A stretch of 64,000 nucleotides of DNA. Origin: Synanceia verrucosa. Taxonomy: Eukaryota; Chordata; Actinopteri; Perciformes; Synanceiidae. The notes under the pieces are model-generated. The model made no database searches. It had not been told where the DNA came from and saw only the letters and a program-made list of their open reading frames with translations. The stretch covers positions 1,984,001-2,048,000 of the forward strand of contig CM056568.1 in assembly GCA_029721515.1 (NCBI GenBank). The letters are read 5' to 3'. Made by a program: the position numbers and the translations under genes. This document shows positions 20,210 to 31,439 of this stretch, piece by piece (position 1 is the first letter of the stretch; each line of letters begins with the position of its first letter).

Positions 20210-20800
20210 CACCACAGTGGGTGTTTGCCCACGGCACCAAATAGGCTACCCATTCCGAATATCCTCCAAATGTCCACTCATTTTGATGTGGATTTTCCTG
20301 CCAATATGGCGGTGTAAACAAAGTCACGTAACGTCCGGAGCTCTATTCAATTCAACTGTCAGATATTACCCACACTGTCAACTACAGATGTACTGCATGT
20401 GTCCTCCAAAGTGCTTCAAGACATGAGAGGAAATGGCAAACACACATTCCCGGTATGCTAATCAAATTCGAACGATTTAACATTCCCAGCTGCTGCTTGA
20501 GGGATTTTTTTCATAGATTAAAAACTAAAAATGAAACGTGATTGTGCCCCCCCACCTTATTTGCTGAAAACTTAAAACTCCTAATCAAATCCTGCATCAC
20601 CTGATGCCGCATCTCCCGCTCACACCGTGTATTAATTCCACTAACACAGAGGGATGGTGGAATGTCATGGGAGGATATTGGAAAATAATTTCTTGCTTGG
20701 TTATTCACTGCAGAATTCATTAAAATCCAATTTTGTGAAATTGAAATAAAAACAGCCATTTGCTATGATAGACTGACATGCTACACCAGCAAATATGAGG
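20210..20800. other. No recognisable feature
   Basis: Unclassified sequence. The small frame at 20217-20426 shows no motif. Confidence 0.4.
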
Positions 20801-20801
20801 A

Positions 20802-20836
<35 letters not shown>

Positions 20837-20845
20837 TGTGTGTGT
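20802..20845. repeat. (TG)n microsatellite
   Basis: TG repeat of about 44 bp with one 'ta' interruption. Confidence 0.97.
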
Positions 20846-20849
20846 AGTG

Positions 20850-21895
20850 GGGGTTACAAGGTGGAGAAGGGGACTGAGGCGAAAACCACAGAACAAAAGA
20901 TAAACAGTGATTATTATATGATAGAAATATATTCCTCTTGGTTTTTGCAGCTCCCGGGACATTCCCTGACGTCTGTGCAATGCATTCTGGGATATGCTTA
21001 TGACTTTTTTGTTTGTACATCTATGAGATCATACCGTCCCTCTCTGCCTCGTGCACCCGCACACACCTACTTCTATTAGCCCCTAATGCTAGCCACCACT
21101 TCCCTGCATTAACCGCTGTATGCACTCCAAATTGCAGTAATGGTGGGACTGCATTAGCAATTTACCATGCTACACCATGCACTCAAGACTAAAGGCACAG
21201 AAACACACAACTGCTGCGATAAACCTAGAATGTTTGTGACAAAAATGCACAGCCTTGCAATTAAATTAGAAGTTGGCATATTTGTCAGAACTTAGTGATT
21301 CACAAATACGAGGTAGTGAGAGCAGAACGCAACGCTCTCTGAATATAATACAAAGGCTAATGTCAGTAGTTTTGATCAGAAAGAAAATAAAAAAAAAATA
21401 TTGAGTGTTTACCAAAAATTCTATACTTGACAATCAGAAATGTATTATTTATAGTGTCAACAATGAAAAGCATCAACGACACCTATTCAATACTGGGACA
21501 CAGCAATGTTGTGAAGAATTAATCTGTCTATTGAATATTTAAATGAATTCCATGTAAGCAAGGGACAGCAATGACAGCATGCATCAGCATGACAGGCCAA
21601 CCTTTAATATGTTTAATATGTATCTGATCCATCAGAAACAGATTGATGAAACAAGCAAACATAAACCTGTATCAAAAGATTGAAAAGACTAGAGCTGAGT
21701 AGTTCAAATTAACATTTCACACATTCATTTCTGGCAGCATTTACTAAAAAGAAGCTACTAGTGAAGAAACTCAAGACAACAGTCGTTAGTCAGAAATTAT
21801 TACCAACATTTCAGGCACTTTCAGTTTTATCATCTAGATGATGACAGTGGAATATGATAAAATCAATCCAGAAAGATGGCTGGTCCCAAACTGAA
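20850..21895. other. No recognisable feature
   Basis: Apparently unique AT-rich sequence. The interval 21060-21200 has a balanced composition and several 'gcatta' words but no repeat or coding signature. Confidence 0.4.
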
Positions 21896-21898
21896 TGT

Positions 21899-21985
21899 GT
21901 GTGTGAATGGGTCAATCCTGTAAATCTCTTTGAGTGGTTAGAGAAGTAGAAAGTTGATATATAAATGCAAGTCCATAAACCACAT
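21899..21985 (+). mobile_element. SINE family C, 3'-tail fragment
   Basis: 'aatgggtcaatcctgtaaat' then 'ctttgagtggttagagaag', 'tgatatataaatgcaagtcc' and 'ataaacc' is the sense version of the tail seen reversed at 29759 and 23839. Only the last 85 bp remain. Confidence 0.7.
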
Positions 21986-21994
21986 TTGAATCGT

Positions 21995-22660
21995 AATATA
22001 TACTCAACAGCAAAAGAAACACAAGTTTTATAAGGTGAATTCTGGTTGTTGCCGTTGTCTCAGCAGTGTGAAAATGCTTGTTTGGACAAAAAGGTGAGCA
22101 TGAATGGTAACATGTGCCAATAAGTGCGTGCCGTGACGCCCTTGCACTGGCATATGAAAATGGGATCTGCACTTTTGTTTTTCTACCCAACCTTCATTAA
22201 ATGGGAAAATTCTTTTCTCAAAGTGCTTTTGTAATGATGCTGTGACTGACGCAAATCCAACATGAACGTGTTATTGGAATGCTGAGTGACGACATGAGTG
22301 CGCCAGATGTTGCAAGGGCAATGAACATTCATGAATCAACAATTAGTCGTCTCAGAACCAGATTCCATGCCATTAACACTTCAGATCGTCCACACAGCAG
22401 CAGACCACGTATGATGACCAACATTCAGGATCACCATATCCGTCTTCACCATCTCAGAGACCGGACACTTTCTGCCACTGTTACTGCTGCTGAGACACCT
22501 GGACGTCACCAACCCCGTATCAGTGCTCAAACAGTGTGCAGGCAGCTCTGAGAGGCTGACCTTCGCACATGCAGGCCATACTTTGGTCTACCATTAACTC
22601 CAATACGCCTTTTTTGAATAAATTTGGTCTTTAGACAATATTCTTTGTGTCTATTTGTTG
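21995..22660 (+). mobile_element. Internally deleted Tc1/mariner element
   Basis: It begins near 'tactcaacagcaaaagaaac', a terminus I associate with a fish Tc1-like family. A 5' untranslated stretch leads into a transposase frame visible from about 22230. After about 22600 the sequence jumps to 'ttgaataaatttggtcttta', which looks like the end of the gene and 3' region. The catalytic DDE domain is absent. The right terminus is not clear. Confidence 0.75.
22261..22600 (+). pseudogene. Tc1-like transposase N-terminal remnant
   Basis: The frame from 22279 gives M-L-S-D-D-M-S-A-P-D-V-A-R-A-M, then E-S-T-I-S-R-L-R-T-R-F, R-P-R-M-M-T and a second helix-rich part with R-H-Q-P-R-I-S-A-Q-T-V. This is the bipartite paired-like helix-turn-helix DNA-binding region of Tc1-family transposases (about 115 of roughly 340 residues). 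A stop at 22549-22551 ends the frame just before R-G-x-P-S-H-M-Q-A-x-L-W, a frame-shifted continuation. The family normally carries out cut-and-paste transposition at TA; without the DDE domain this copy is inert. Confidence 0.9.
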
Positions 22661-22694
22661 AAAAGATGTGATAAAGCAAATACTTACTCAGTGG

Positions 22695-23100
22695 AAATGG
22701 TAAATGGATTGGACGTGTGTATCACTTTTCTAGTCTTATGACCACTCAAAGTAATTTTACATTACATACTGTAACACATTCATACATTTATACACTGATG
22801 GTGGGATAATTGATTGCCACTCACATTCATGCACAGGTAGCTTGGCATACATGGAACAAGACGAACTGGCACAGGACCCCAAATGCACTGGGATCATTTG
22901 GGGTATGTGTTCAGCTGAACACCACAAACTTTTCAATCGTTTCACGACCTGCTGTATCACTGAGCCACAACCACTGCTGTAAAGTAGTTGGGGAGCAACT
23001 TGGTGCTCAGTGTCCTGCTCATGGACACTTAAACAACAGACTGTTAGAACCGATCAAACCGCCAACCCTGTGGTCAAAAGACAACCTGCACAGGCCAGGT
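22695..23100 (-). mobile_element. SINE family C copy, interrupted
   Basis: The tail side begins 'atggtaaatggattgga' and continues 'tagtcttatgaccactcaaa'. The tRNA-like side at 22985-23095 includes 'gtgctcagtgtcctgctcat' and 'aaccgccaaccctgtggt'. Between about 22840 and 22985 lies foreign sequence, including a 29-bp block identical to 17465-17493. No intact RNA polymerase III boxes remain. Confidence 0.65.
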
Positions 23101-23185
23101 CATTTTGATAACTGAAAAGACAACACACATTGACCAATAACACATAAAATGAAGAGGAATACACTCGCTGAGGCCACCAAAGATA

Positions 23186-23675
23186 TACAGTGCTGAACAA
23201 ATTTATCAGACCACCACCCAGTGCCAGGTGTTCACCACCACTGTCCAAAATTGGTAATGGTTAATTCACCAGTATGTGCAAAACAATATCTTTAATGATT
23301 AAATACAATTATTGTTGTAATCCATGAATTTTAGAAAAAGCAGAAAAAATATCACATTTTGCACATTTTTGTTATTTATTAATTATGATGTTAAATTCTT
23401 CAGTTATTTGCTGTCCTTCCTGAACAGAAAAACATGTTTTAGTGGTTGTTTGTTCTTCTGGATTCATTTCTGTCTTCTCAGTGAATTCCAGTGTTCTGGA
23501 TCAAATTTAGGTCTAAAAAGGTGAATTCAGTTTAAATTCCTCACTCCTGTTCAAAATGATGAAGAGTAGTGAACTCAGTGAGGAAGAAAGAGTCCAGTTA
23601 AAGTGAAGGAGATGATGCTGGAGGATATTTAAGAAAAAAAGGACAGGTGGTCTAAGAAATTTGTTAAACACTGTA
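23186..23675. mobile_element. Tc1-type MITE, 490 bp, TA-flanked
   Basis: Left terminus 'tacagtgctgaacaaattta' and right terminus 'aaatttgttaaacactgta' are inverted copies, extended by 'tcagaccacc' and 'ggtggtcta'. TA dinucleotides flank both ends (23184-23185 and 23676-23677). The interior holds 'cagtgaattccagtgttctg' and 'gaagagtagtgaactcagtg', which recur as fragments at 25790-25970, 47508-47600 and 60415-60600. No transposase. Confidence 0.88.
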
Positions 23676-23838
23676 TATATCAATAAATGATTTGTTGTTA
23701 TACATTATCTATGTAAGTACATTGTTATGTTATGTTATTCCATTACATTTTTCCATTACATTGTGCATTTTATAACATTTTTCCTTACCATAAACAAGTA
23801 CATTTGTTGCTTAAACCTAACCAATCATTTTAAAATGG

Positions 23839-24077
23839 TAAATGGTCTGTATTTATATAGCGCTTTACGATACCTCAAACGATACCCAAAGCTCTTTACA
23901 GTATACATCACATTCACCCATTCACACACACACACATGCACACACACTGGTGGTGGAAGCTGCCAGGATTGCTCAGGACATGAATGAACCTTGACATGAA
24001 TGCTTCAGGCTGTGATCGAACCAGTAACCCTCCGGTTACAAGACGGCCACTCTACCCACTGAGCCATGCCGCCCCAT
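23839..24077 (-). mobile_element. tRNA-derived SINE (family C), near full length
   Basis: Read on the minus strand from 24077: head 'ggggcggcatggctcagtgg', A-box 'ggctcagtgggtagag', B-box 'ggttactggttcgatcac' (about 24028-24012), and a tail ending '...gcgctatataaatacagac' and 'catttacca'. A (CA)n run at 23923-23947 sits inside the element at its 'attcacacac' motif. Other pieces are at 21899, 22695, 29759 and 41590. Confidence 0.88.
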
Positions 24078-24079
24078 AA

Positions 24080-25785
24080 CAGTGACCATTTTTCAAGCAC
24101 GGAACAAGATATGAAAGTTATTTATGAGAGAAATTTTTGGGTCAGAAATATCAATATTCAATGTATCCATGGTTTGCAGAAAAGTATAATGCCAACATTT
24201 ATTTAGGCAGGTGGGTTGAGATATATCCTGAGTATGAGATCCCAGCTGTAGTAAGTGCCATACAAAACCAGAGCTGAATGAATATGGAAAGCAGTTCTCA
24301 ATTAACTTGAATGGCAGGCTGCACAGCATCCCCTCCTCTGTCCGGTGTTGTTGAGGATGCTGTGAGTTGATAGGACAGAAGCCAACTTCCAGTGGGGTCA
24401 ATCAGAGTGGACTGACACAGGGTCAGCATCATGCTCACACACCGCCCTCTATGGCATTCATTAATATTATTTTCAAGCCAAGCCGTGTCGCTAGCTTATT
24501 GCTCTCTTCCACGCTTTCCATTTCAATGAGGGCTACCTTGTTGTATTTTTACATGTATCTTTTTGAGACAGAATAATTCCTTTTTGATGAAGAGCTTTGA
24601 TATGCACATGAAAGCTTGGATGGAAAATGAAGCGGGGCTGTTACACAGCAATCACAAGCCTTTGTTGGGTCTGCATACCTGCAGGATTGGAAGGATGTGG
24701 GTGCAAGAACACAAAAAGAGACTTTGGAAAAATGGGAGTGATGTTAAAAGGAAAAACAGAAAATAGAGTAGTGATTTTCAGCTGTTTTCCTCACGCTGTC
24801 ATGCAGATAGAGCAACACAAAGAGGACATGTTTGTTCACACTGGCTGCAATGATGACACACAGGGGTGTTGTTTATTGCCGAATGTGTTTCTACTTTCCA
24901 GATATCTTTGCACTGTTTCATACTTTCAAATAACAAAGGTGCACAGACACATCCTTCACTGCATGTATATGTCAACTCCCGCTGCCGAAGTATGTGCATA
25001 GTGCATTCATGTGCTGATGAGAGCCTCTGAAATCTGCAATATTATTGTTGCATGGGTGCTGCTGCATTGACAAGTTGTGTTTGTAAAAATCAAACCCACA
25101 AAAGACATGAACTCAGACATGATGGAGAGGACAATTTTAAAGGTGCTAAATTTGATATCTGGAGCATTACTATAGCAGCAAACAAGTATTTTCAATATAA
25201 AAATAGGGAGAAGAGTTCCCAGCACTGTGCATGTGTTTAATTCACATTAGTGCATGCAAATGAGCAAAGAAGAAGAAAATATATTTGTGCAAAACAAAAT
25301 ACATTTTTCATGTAAAACACCTTGAGCCTTTTAAAAAGGGTACAAAAAAGAAAACAGAATAAAAATATTGCTAACATGGTAGAGTAAAAAGCAACCCAGT
25401 CACCAGAAAAAAAATACTGGCTATTTCTGCAAACCAAAGGATGAGAAACATATAAGTGCAGATATAACAAGTACAATAAGATAATAAAGTGATCTAAGAA
25501 TAAATAAAGGATGCAAAATCCCCTGAGTATGAGGTGAGATAGAGACAGTATCACTGTTATCTAGCTGAACTGCAATAGAAACTGTACAGACATATACACT
25601 ACTACAGTTAGGTTTAGGAAAGATGTGGTTGGGCTTAAAATGACCACAAACACAGTGAAAAAGAAACTGACCATGAAAAAAGCACATGAATAAACAGACG
25701 ATTTAAAGTTATAATTTGTTGGACCCATCATCTCCCCTCCTGCTCTCCTGGTGTGTCTCTATTTGATCTTTAAACTACAGTTTAA
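24080..25785. other. No recognisable feature
   Basis: About 1.7 kb without identifiable repeats or genes. Overlapping small frames (for example 24627-25001 plus, 25237-25554 minus) have no motif or conserved pattern. Confidence 0.45.
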
Positions 25786-25789
25786 AAAA

Positions 25790-25970
25790 TATATTAGAGC
25801 ATCAGAGAGCCTCCAGCATCATCTCCTTCACTTTAACTGGACTCTTTGTTTCTCACTGAGTTCACTACTCTTCACCATTTTGAACAGGAGTGAGGAATTT
25901 AAACTAATTCACATTTTTAGACCCAAATTTGATCCAGAACACTGGAATTCACTGAGAAGTCAGAAATAAA
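25790..25970 (-). mobile_element. Fragment of the Tc1-type MITE
   Basis: Reverse-strand copy of the interior of 23186-23675: 'ctcactgagttcactactct', 'aacaggagtgaggaattta', 'gatccagaacactggaattc'. Terminal repeats are missing. Confidence 0.8.
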
Positions 25971-26149
25971 CACCATGTGAAATATAATTTATTTATCCTG
26001 TACATAGTCTGACATGCAGTGCAATACATTTCCTGTTTATCTTCTCAGTATTCATCCCTGTTGTAAATTCATACTCATATTCAAATTTGTAGATAAGACA
26101 ATTATTTCATATTTACATTCTAAAATGTATATACTTATTTCTCATTTGT

Positions 26150-26235
26150 TATGCATTTTAAAAAAGCACTGAAAAGGGAGAAGCTACACAATGGTATAAT
26201 GACAATAAAGGGCATTCTATTATTTTCTATTCTAT
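26150..26235 (+). mobile_element. LINE/SINE 3'-tail fragment
   Basis: 'gtataatgacaataaagggc' followed by three 'attctatt' units; same tail class as 12440 and 12660. Confidence 0.5.
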
Positions 26236-26395
26236 TATTCTGTCATTAAAGAGCTTGTACATACTGGTGGATTAACCATTACAGAAACATTATAATATTT
26301 TATCAGTATCTGCAATACTGTTAATTTAGAGCAGCAGTGATAAACACCACACTGGATGGTGGAATAATATATTTGTTAATAATACAGTGTATAAA
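26230..26395. repeat. Dispersed repeat, copy 2 (pairs with 5925-6090)
   Basis: Shares the exact 32-bp block (26259-26290) and the downstream diverged similarity with copy 1. Confidence 0.7.
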
Positions 26396-26399
26396 CATT

Positions 26400-27019
26400 T
26401 GCTTTTTATGAAATAAATATAACATCACAGCTCCAATGAATGCAATGTAGCAGTCATTGAGATAAAACTAGTAATGCGCCACAGTAGACATGGAGCTCTC
26501 TTGCTCTGAGGAGCACTGTGTCAAAGGCTGAATTCACTCTGATCACACTGGACTTTATTTCCTTTACCCAGGTGTCACAAATAAGGCGGTGTGTGGTTTC
26601 CACGGTGCTGTGGAGCTGCAGAGCAGAGCCAAGCATGATTAAGGGTGTCACTGCCATCAGCTGCAAACGACCACAGGAGTCCAGCCTAATTGAAGGCTCT
26701 GTGCAGCCCAGGAGCTCCACGCCGTCACTAGAGGCTGCTGTTGCACTGTGCAGGAGCCGTGATTGGCCAGAGCTGTCCGAGGCGTGGGAGGTCCCTGTCA
26801 GCACTCATCTCGCCTGCCTTTCTATAGAAACACAAGTAAATGAAAGTGGAGAGAGTGATTATGTTGAGCATTACGTTTAATTGGACTTCTTTAAATAACA
26901 CTGAACATTTGTGTTCCACTGACAGAGTGTGTGAGGTTGTGTTCGCTGCCCGGCTCAGTGGAAGGTGTACCCTCAGTGTTTGTCTTGTCACTCATACAGA
27001 ATATATGCATTTAAGCTAC

Positions 27020-27020
<1 letters not shown>
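26400..27020. other. Unclassified; long overlapping open frames
   Basis: Frames of 120 residues (26518-26880, plus) and 116 residues (26454-26804, minus) overlap. Neither shows a recognisable domain and composition does not favour either strand. The sequence is less AT-rich than its flanks. It could be an old repeat or a constrained non-coding block. Confidence 0.35.

Positions 27021-27049
<29 letters not shown>
27021..27049. repeat. (TG)n microsatellite
   Basis: About fourteen TG units. Confidence 0.97.
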
Positions 27050-27050
<1 letters not shown>

Positions 27051-27519
27051 CGGTTCATTCTGTGCTGCAGCACATGTAAAGAAAACTCAAATCTTATGTA
27101 TGAATAATAGAGGTTTTATAAGAACATCTTTAAACACCATGACTGATGGGTTGCTTTTATGTGCTCTGCATCTATTTTGAAGTATTTATGCTTGTCAGTA
27201 CATGCCTCCTGCCACTTTTCTTACATATTGGATATATTATTGAAAGTATAATTGTCTCAGGCATCTGTAAGGCGCAAGAACACATTGTCAAAAGCCAAAA
27301 AGACAGAGGACCGGAGGGTTCAACAAAATGACATATGGGTGAAATATTTGACAAACAAACACAGGAGATTTGTGTCCTGTGTCAAACCAAAAATTACTGT
27401 TGTCTTTCAGCTTGTAAACAGAGTTTTATAATGTTCTGTAAGAGAGTCCACTGTGGGTGGCTGTTGATTATTTACAGTAGTTCTGTCACACTCGTTCCCC
27501 CTGTTAGGTTCTCGTCTGA

Positions 27520-27590
27520 CCTGTGGAGTCTGCATGTTCTCCTTGTGATAGAGTGGGTTCTCTCTGGTTCTTGCTGGGTTCTCTCATCTA
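27520..27590 (+). mobile_element. SINE family B internal fragment
   Basis: 'tgtggagtctgcatgttctc' and 'gtgggttctctctggttct' match the region just after the tRNA head in the copy at 8229. Head and tail are missing. Confidence 0.65.
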
Positions 27591-27988
27591 CTTCAATGAT
27601 ATTTTAATTCCATTTTTACATAAGGCACATATTACGTTCAATGTCTCCACTGAGCTGTCTGTAAGTTTTTCATAATAAAACAAACCATTCAGAAACGTAT
27701 TGCTGTTGTTCTTGTGGAAAAGACATCATAGCCGGATGTGTTTAACAGGATTAAAAAGAAATTATTAAAGAAGAAATTTGTTGACCAAACCAGTCATTTC
27801 ACAATTTCATGTAACCATGAATCCTTATAGTGGATTGTGTAAAGGCTGATATGAATTGTATTTCTGAAACATATTTTTGATTCAGAAACGATAACATGGA
27901 ACACGATGTGCAGAAATGCCGCAAACATTTTTCTCGACTATTTCTTTACGTTATAAAGTTACATTGTCGGTCAGAGTATAAATGCTGG

Positions 27989-28137
27989 ATTGAGGTTATT
28001 GTCTGTACTTCAAGCAAACTGAGAGCCACAGAAAGCACATTATTTCATACGGCCTCTCTTATTAAACCCTCCACTCCAAATACCTCCAAAGGGAGGTCGT
28101 TGTGTTCCAGCTCTGTTTGAAAGTGGACTCATGGCCT

Positions 28138-28171
<34 letters not shown>

Positions 28172-28215
28172 CTGTGTGTGTAAGTATATTGTGTTTGTTT
28201 TTGGCATGTGTTTGA
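27989..28215. repeat. Local duplication, copy 1, carrying a (TG)n
   Basis: Starts 'attgaggttattg' and includes 'attaaaccctccactccaaa' and 'gaggtcgttgtgttccag', each 447 bp upstream of the same words in copy 2 (28436-28625). A (TG)n run (28145-28181) has no counterpart in copy 2. Confidence 0.9.
28145..28181. repeat. (TG)n microsatellite
   Basis: TG repeat with one 'tc' interruption, present only in the first duplicate copy. Confidence 0.97.
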
Positions 28216-28435
28216 TGCATGACTTCCTGGAGCCTTTTAGTCACCATTATGTTTCCAGGCAACCAGCAGAGACCTCAGGAAGTTAGAAATAGCTCCATTA
28301 AACTACAAATTGTTTTCTTGAAACTTTCAGGACACGTGTATCACATAGATGAGCTGTGTGTTAATTAGTGATATGCAGGTAAAATTTGGATATATAGATA
28401 GGCTGCCTGTTTCCCCAGGTTTGTTTTCTTGTTAA

Positions 28436-28625
28436 ATTGAGGTTATTGTGCTGTACTTCAACCAAACTGAAAGACAAAGAAAGCATATTGTTTCATACAT
28501 CTCTCTTATTAAACCCTCCACTCCAAATACCTCCAAAGGGAGGTCGTTGTGTTCCAGTGGATTCTTTTCATGCCTGTGAGTGTGTGTTAAAAAATACTGT
28601 GTTTGTTTTTGGCATTTGTGAAGCT
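28436..28625. repeat. Local duplication, copy 2
   Basis: Matches copy 1 without net length change across the first 120 bp. The later shared word 'gtgtttgtttttggcat' is offset by 408 rather than 447 because the microsatellite is absent here. Confidence 0.9.
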
Positions 28626-28629
28626 CTGA

Positions 28630-29520
28630 CTTGTGGCTCAAGGGCTCGCCGATCAATTCTGTCTCTTCCTTTTCCTCTAAACAGACAAAAGTCTTAGCTT
28701 TAATTGCTACAGCAATGAGGCACACACACTGCCCGGTCCTTTAATGCTGCTGCCTGTCAGGGTCTCTCTATTTTTTTAACCTTCAGTCTCATTCCATCTC
28801 TTTTTCTCTGTGTTTAAGTCCATGCCTCCTTTAGTTACCTGCTGTAAAGGGTAATTCCAATTTGTCATATTTTCCTCCTTTTTCGTCGTATGAAGAATGT
28901 ATTTGTTATTTCCCCTCAATACCAAGCTTTACACACTTGCAGCTCTGTGAGAGCACTAATCTCCAATATACACACCCACAGGGCAAGCACAGTCTGCTGC
29001 ATATGGAGCCAAAAAGCAATTAAAACACATCCTAACTCTTCAACAGTTCTACAGCCCACCTGTCTACTGTTCTTTTCATGTGCACTAATGCTGCATTCAG
29101 GTGATATCAGATAGTTTGTAAATATAAAATAACCCACTGTGAAAGCCTGTTGAGTTGAACTTTCTCCTGGTGATTACCTGCTAATGTCCGGAACTAAATT
29201 TTAAGGTATGCTTAAACAGTATTCAGGTTCAGGTCAGCCTCTGGCTGAACTGTCTGTTGTTTCTGTGTCTGCTCTCCTTTTTCTGCTTGTCTCTGCCTGT
29301 TTGTGAAGCATATTCAACACTCGAGATCAGACAGAAAATTGTCAGACAACATGAAAACATACAGCAATGAAGACAAACAAATAAATGAGAGTAAGCATGC
29401 AAAGCTGCATTGAAAAGTATTGTTTCTATTGGCCTTGTTTTTAATTACAGTATATATGACAGTGACATGAAGGAGTTTTTATAAGATGTCTTTCTTGGCC
29501 GGAGTGACTGTTTGATGGGA
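28630..29520. other. No recognisable feature
   Basis: Unclassified sequence with no motif-bearing frame. Confidence 0.45.
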
Positions 29521-29524
29521 GTGG

Positions 29525-29650
29525 GAAAGCAGGCACCAGGAGTGCCCAGGAGGAAGTTCATTCTCAAGACTTGGTCCAACCTGGACTTGAACCAGCAACC
29601 CTCTGATTCCCAGCCCAAGTCACTACAGGCTGAACCACTGCCATTGCTGA
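29525..29650 (-). mobile_element. SINE family A, head fragment
   Basis: 'caacctggacttgaaccagc', 'aaccctctgattcccagccc' and 'aagtcactacaggctgaacc' reproduce the tRNA-like head of the SINE at 321-642 in the same (minus) orientation. The 3' body is missing. Confidence 0.8.
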
Positions 29651-29758
29651 GTCTGCTTTATATCAATAAAGATGACTGGAAGTGGAAAGACTATAAAATC
29701 TTCTTGATCTGACCAAGATCATGTTTTGACTCTTCAGATGAAGGAAATGCTAACATGA

Positions 29759-30003
29759 TAAATGGACTGTACTTATAAAGCTCCTTTCTAGTCATCTGAC
29801 CACTCAAAGCGCTTTACACCACATGCCACATTCACCCATTCATACACATATGATGAGACCATCAGGAGAAACACATTCATACACCAGTGTGCACTGGTAG
29901 CGATTTGAGGTTAGATATCTTGCTCAAGGACACCATGGCACATGGACTGTTGGAGGCAGGAAGCAAACCACTAATCTTAGAGGTTGACCTGCTCTACCAC
30001 TGA
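29759..30003 (-). mobile_element. SINE family C
   Basis: Starts with the reversed tail 'taaatggactgtacttataa', continues 'gaccactcaaagcgctttac', 'cattcacccattcataca' and 'atcttgctcaaggacacc', and ends in a degenerate tRNA-like head near 29960-30003. Here the 'attcatacacat' position carries no expanded (CA)n, unlike copies at 23839 and 41590. Confidence 0.82.
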
Positions 30004-30009
30004 TAGGAC

Positions 30010-30378
30010 ATCAGTACTGAAGAGAAGTCCCTGGATTACACTTATGTGGATGATTGGTTGGATGGCGGTTTGCCATTGCCTGGGTAGCACTGTATTCGCT
30101 TACTATCTTGGGTATTGTATTGGGTCACTATCTTGGGTTTGTTTGTGTTTGAAGAAAAACTTTTAGGAACTTTATTACTTGTGACAAAAAAAAGAACATT
30201 TTGAATGACATTTTGAATTTTGAGGATGACATTTAACCAATCATTGGCTTAGCCTTTAAGGAGAACAGGGCTAAAGCTCCCTGGACAATACTGATACTCT
30301 GTGGCATAGTGGCACCTGTGCTAATACAAACGAAAGTAACCAGACGGAAACACAACACAGATTTTGATGGTTCGTCTC
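30010..30378. other. No recognisable feature
   Basis: Spacer between two SINEs; nothing identified. Confidence 0.4.
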
Positions 30379-30726
30379 ATCCATCCATCTACCGCTTACC
30401 CTCATAGGGTCTTTGGGGGTCTGGAGCCTATCCCAGCTGTCTTCGGGTGAAAGACAGGGTACACCCTGGACAAGTCTCCAGTTCATCACAGGACACATAG
30501 AGACAGACAACCACTGACACTCACATTTACACCTGCAGTCAATTTAAATTAACCAATTAACCTAATCCCCATGCATGTTTTTGGATGGTGGGAGGAAGCC
30601 GGAGTACTAGAGAGAACCCACACAGACACGGGGAGAACATGCAAACTCCACACAGAAAGACTCTGGGCCGGGAATCAAACCTGGTACCTTCTTGCTGTGA
30701 GGCGACAGCGCTAACCACTAGCCCCT
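30379..30726 (-). mobile_element. SINE family B, near full length
   Basis: Starts with the reversed GATGG tail ('catccatccatctaccgctt'), runs through 'ctatcccagctgtcttcggg', 'catgcatgtttttggatggt' and 'aacatgcaaactccacacag', and ends in the tRNA head with B-box complement 'gggaatcaaacct' and 'gcgctaaccacta'. Target duplications are not evident. Confidence 0.9.
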
Positions 30727-30729
30727 GCT

Positions 30730-31340
30730 CATTGCCACTGAATTTTTAATTAGTGCCCCCTTAGCTCCATTGACAGGGCAGACCCTCACTAAACACAGAA
30801 CACACGTGCATCGGACGTCATCCTCCATGGAGGAACACATTCTGCACGAGGGGACACATTTGAGCACATGTGCAATGGATCCTTCCAGAACTGCCACCAC
30901 AAACTACTCTAGAGATGTCTTTTCTCCATGAAAGTCATTTGCAGGAACTGTGCCCAAATGTCTGGATTGCCCTCCACATTGCAACTCTTTTTGTGACAGT
31001 TGCCTCTGCTGAGTGAAGTTTTTCAAAACTGAAGCTCATCAAGACCTACTGCTGTGGCTTGGCTATCATAACTATCAATTCCGTCATACAATGGCATTGT
31101 TGCATCCAGAAAATCAAGATGTGTGCATCTGTTCAGTTCAGATTTGTATATTTATTAAAAACATTTTTAATCTAATATTGATTTATTTATTTCAGGTGAT
31201 TTTTTTTCATTTAACCCATACAGGGACAGCCTGTATATTTATATTATTTAAATTAACATTCTCTTCACCTTTCATGTCAAGAAATGCCTTAAAAATAAAA
31301 CGGCACAGTTTTTTGACAAAGTTTGTATATTTTCCATTCT
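30730..31340. other. No recognisable feature
   Basis: Unclassified. Frame 31013-31411 carries no recognisable motif and runs into a repeat end. Confidence 0.4.
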
Positions 31341-31344
31341 TTAA

Positions 31345-31432
31345 GCACCAGTCTGGGCACCTTTTAAGCACCAACACTGTTTCAAAAGTACCAGTTTGGT
31401 GTATAGGATAAAACTTGAACAATACTCATCCC
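31345..31432. mobile_element. End of a hAT/foldback-like element
   Basis: 'gcaccttttaagcaccaaca', 'caaaagtaccagtttggtgt' and 'aatactcatccctag' resemble the mirror image of the terminus at 19440. Confidence 0.5.
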
Positions 31433-31439
31433 TAGTCAG

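Noticed and set aside
26454..26880. Overlapping 116- and 120-residue frames as a possible gene
   Set aside because: No motif, no codon or splice evidence, and both strands are equally open.
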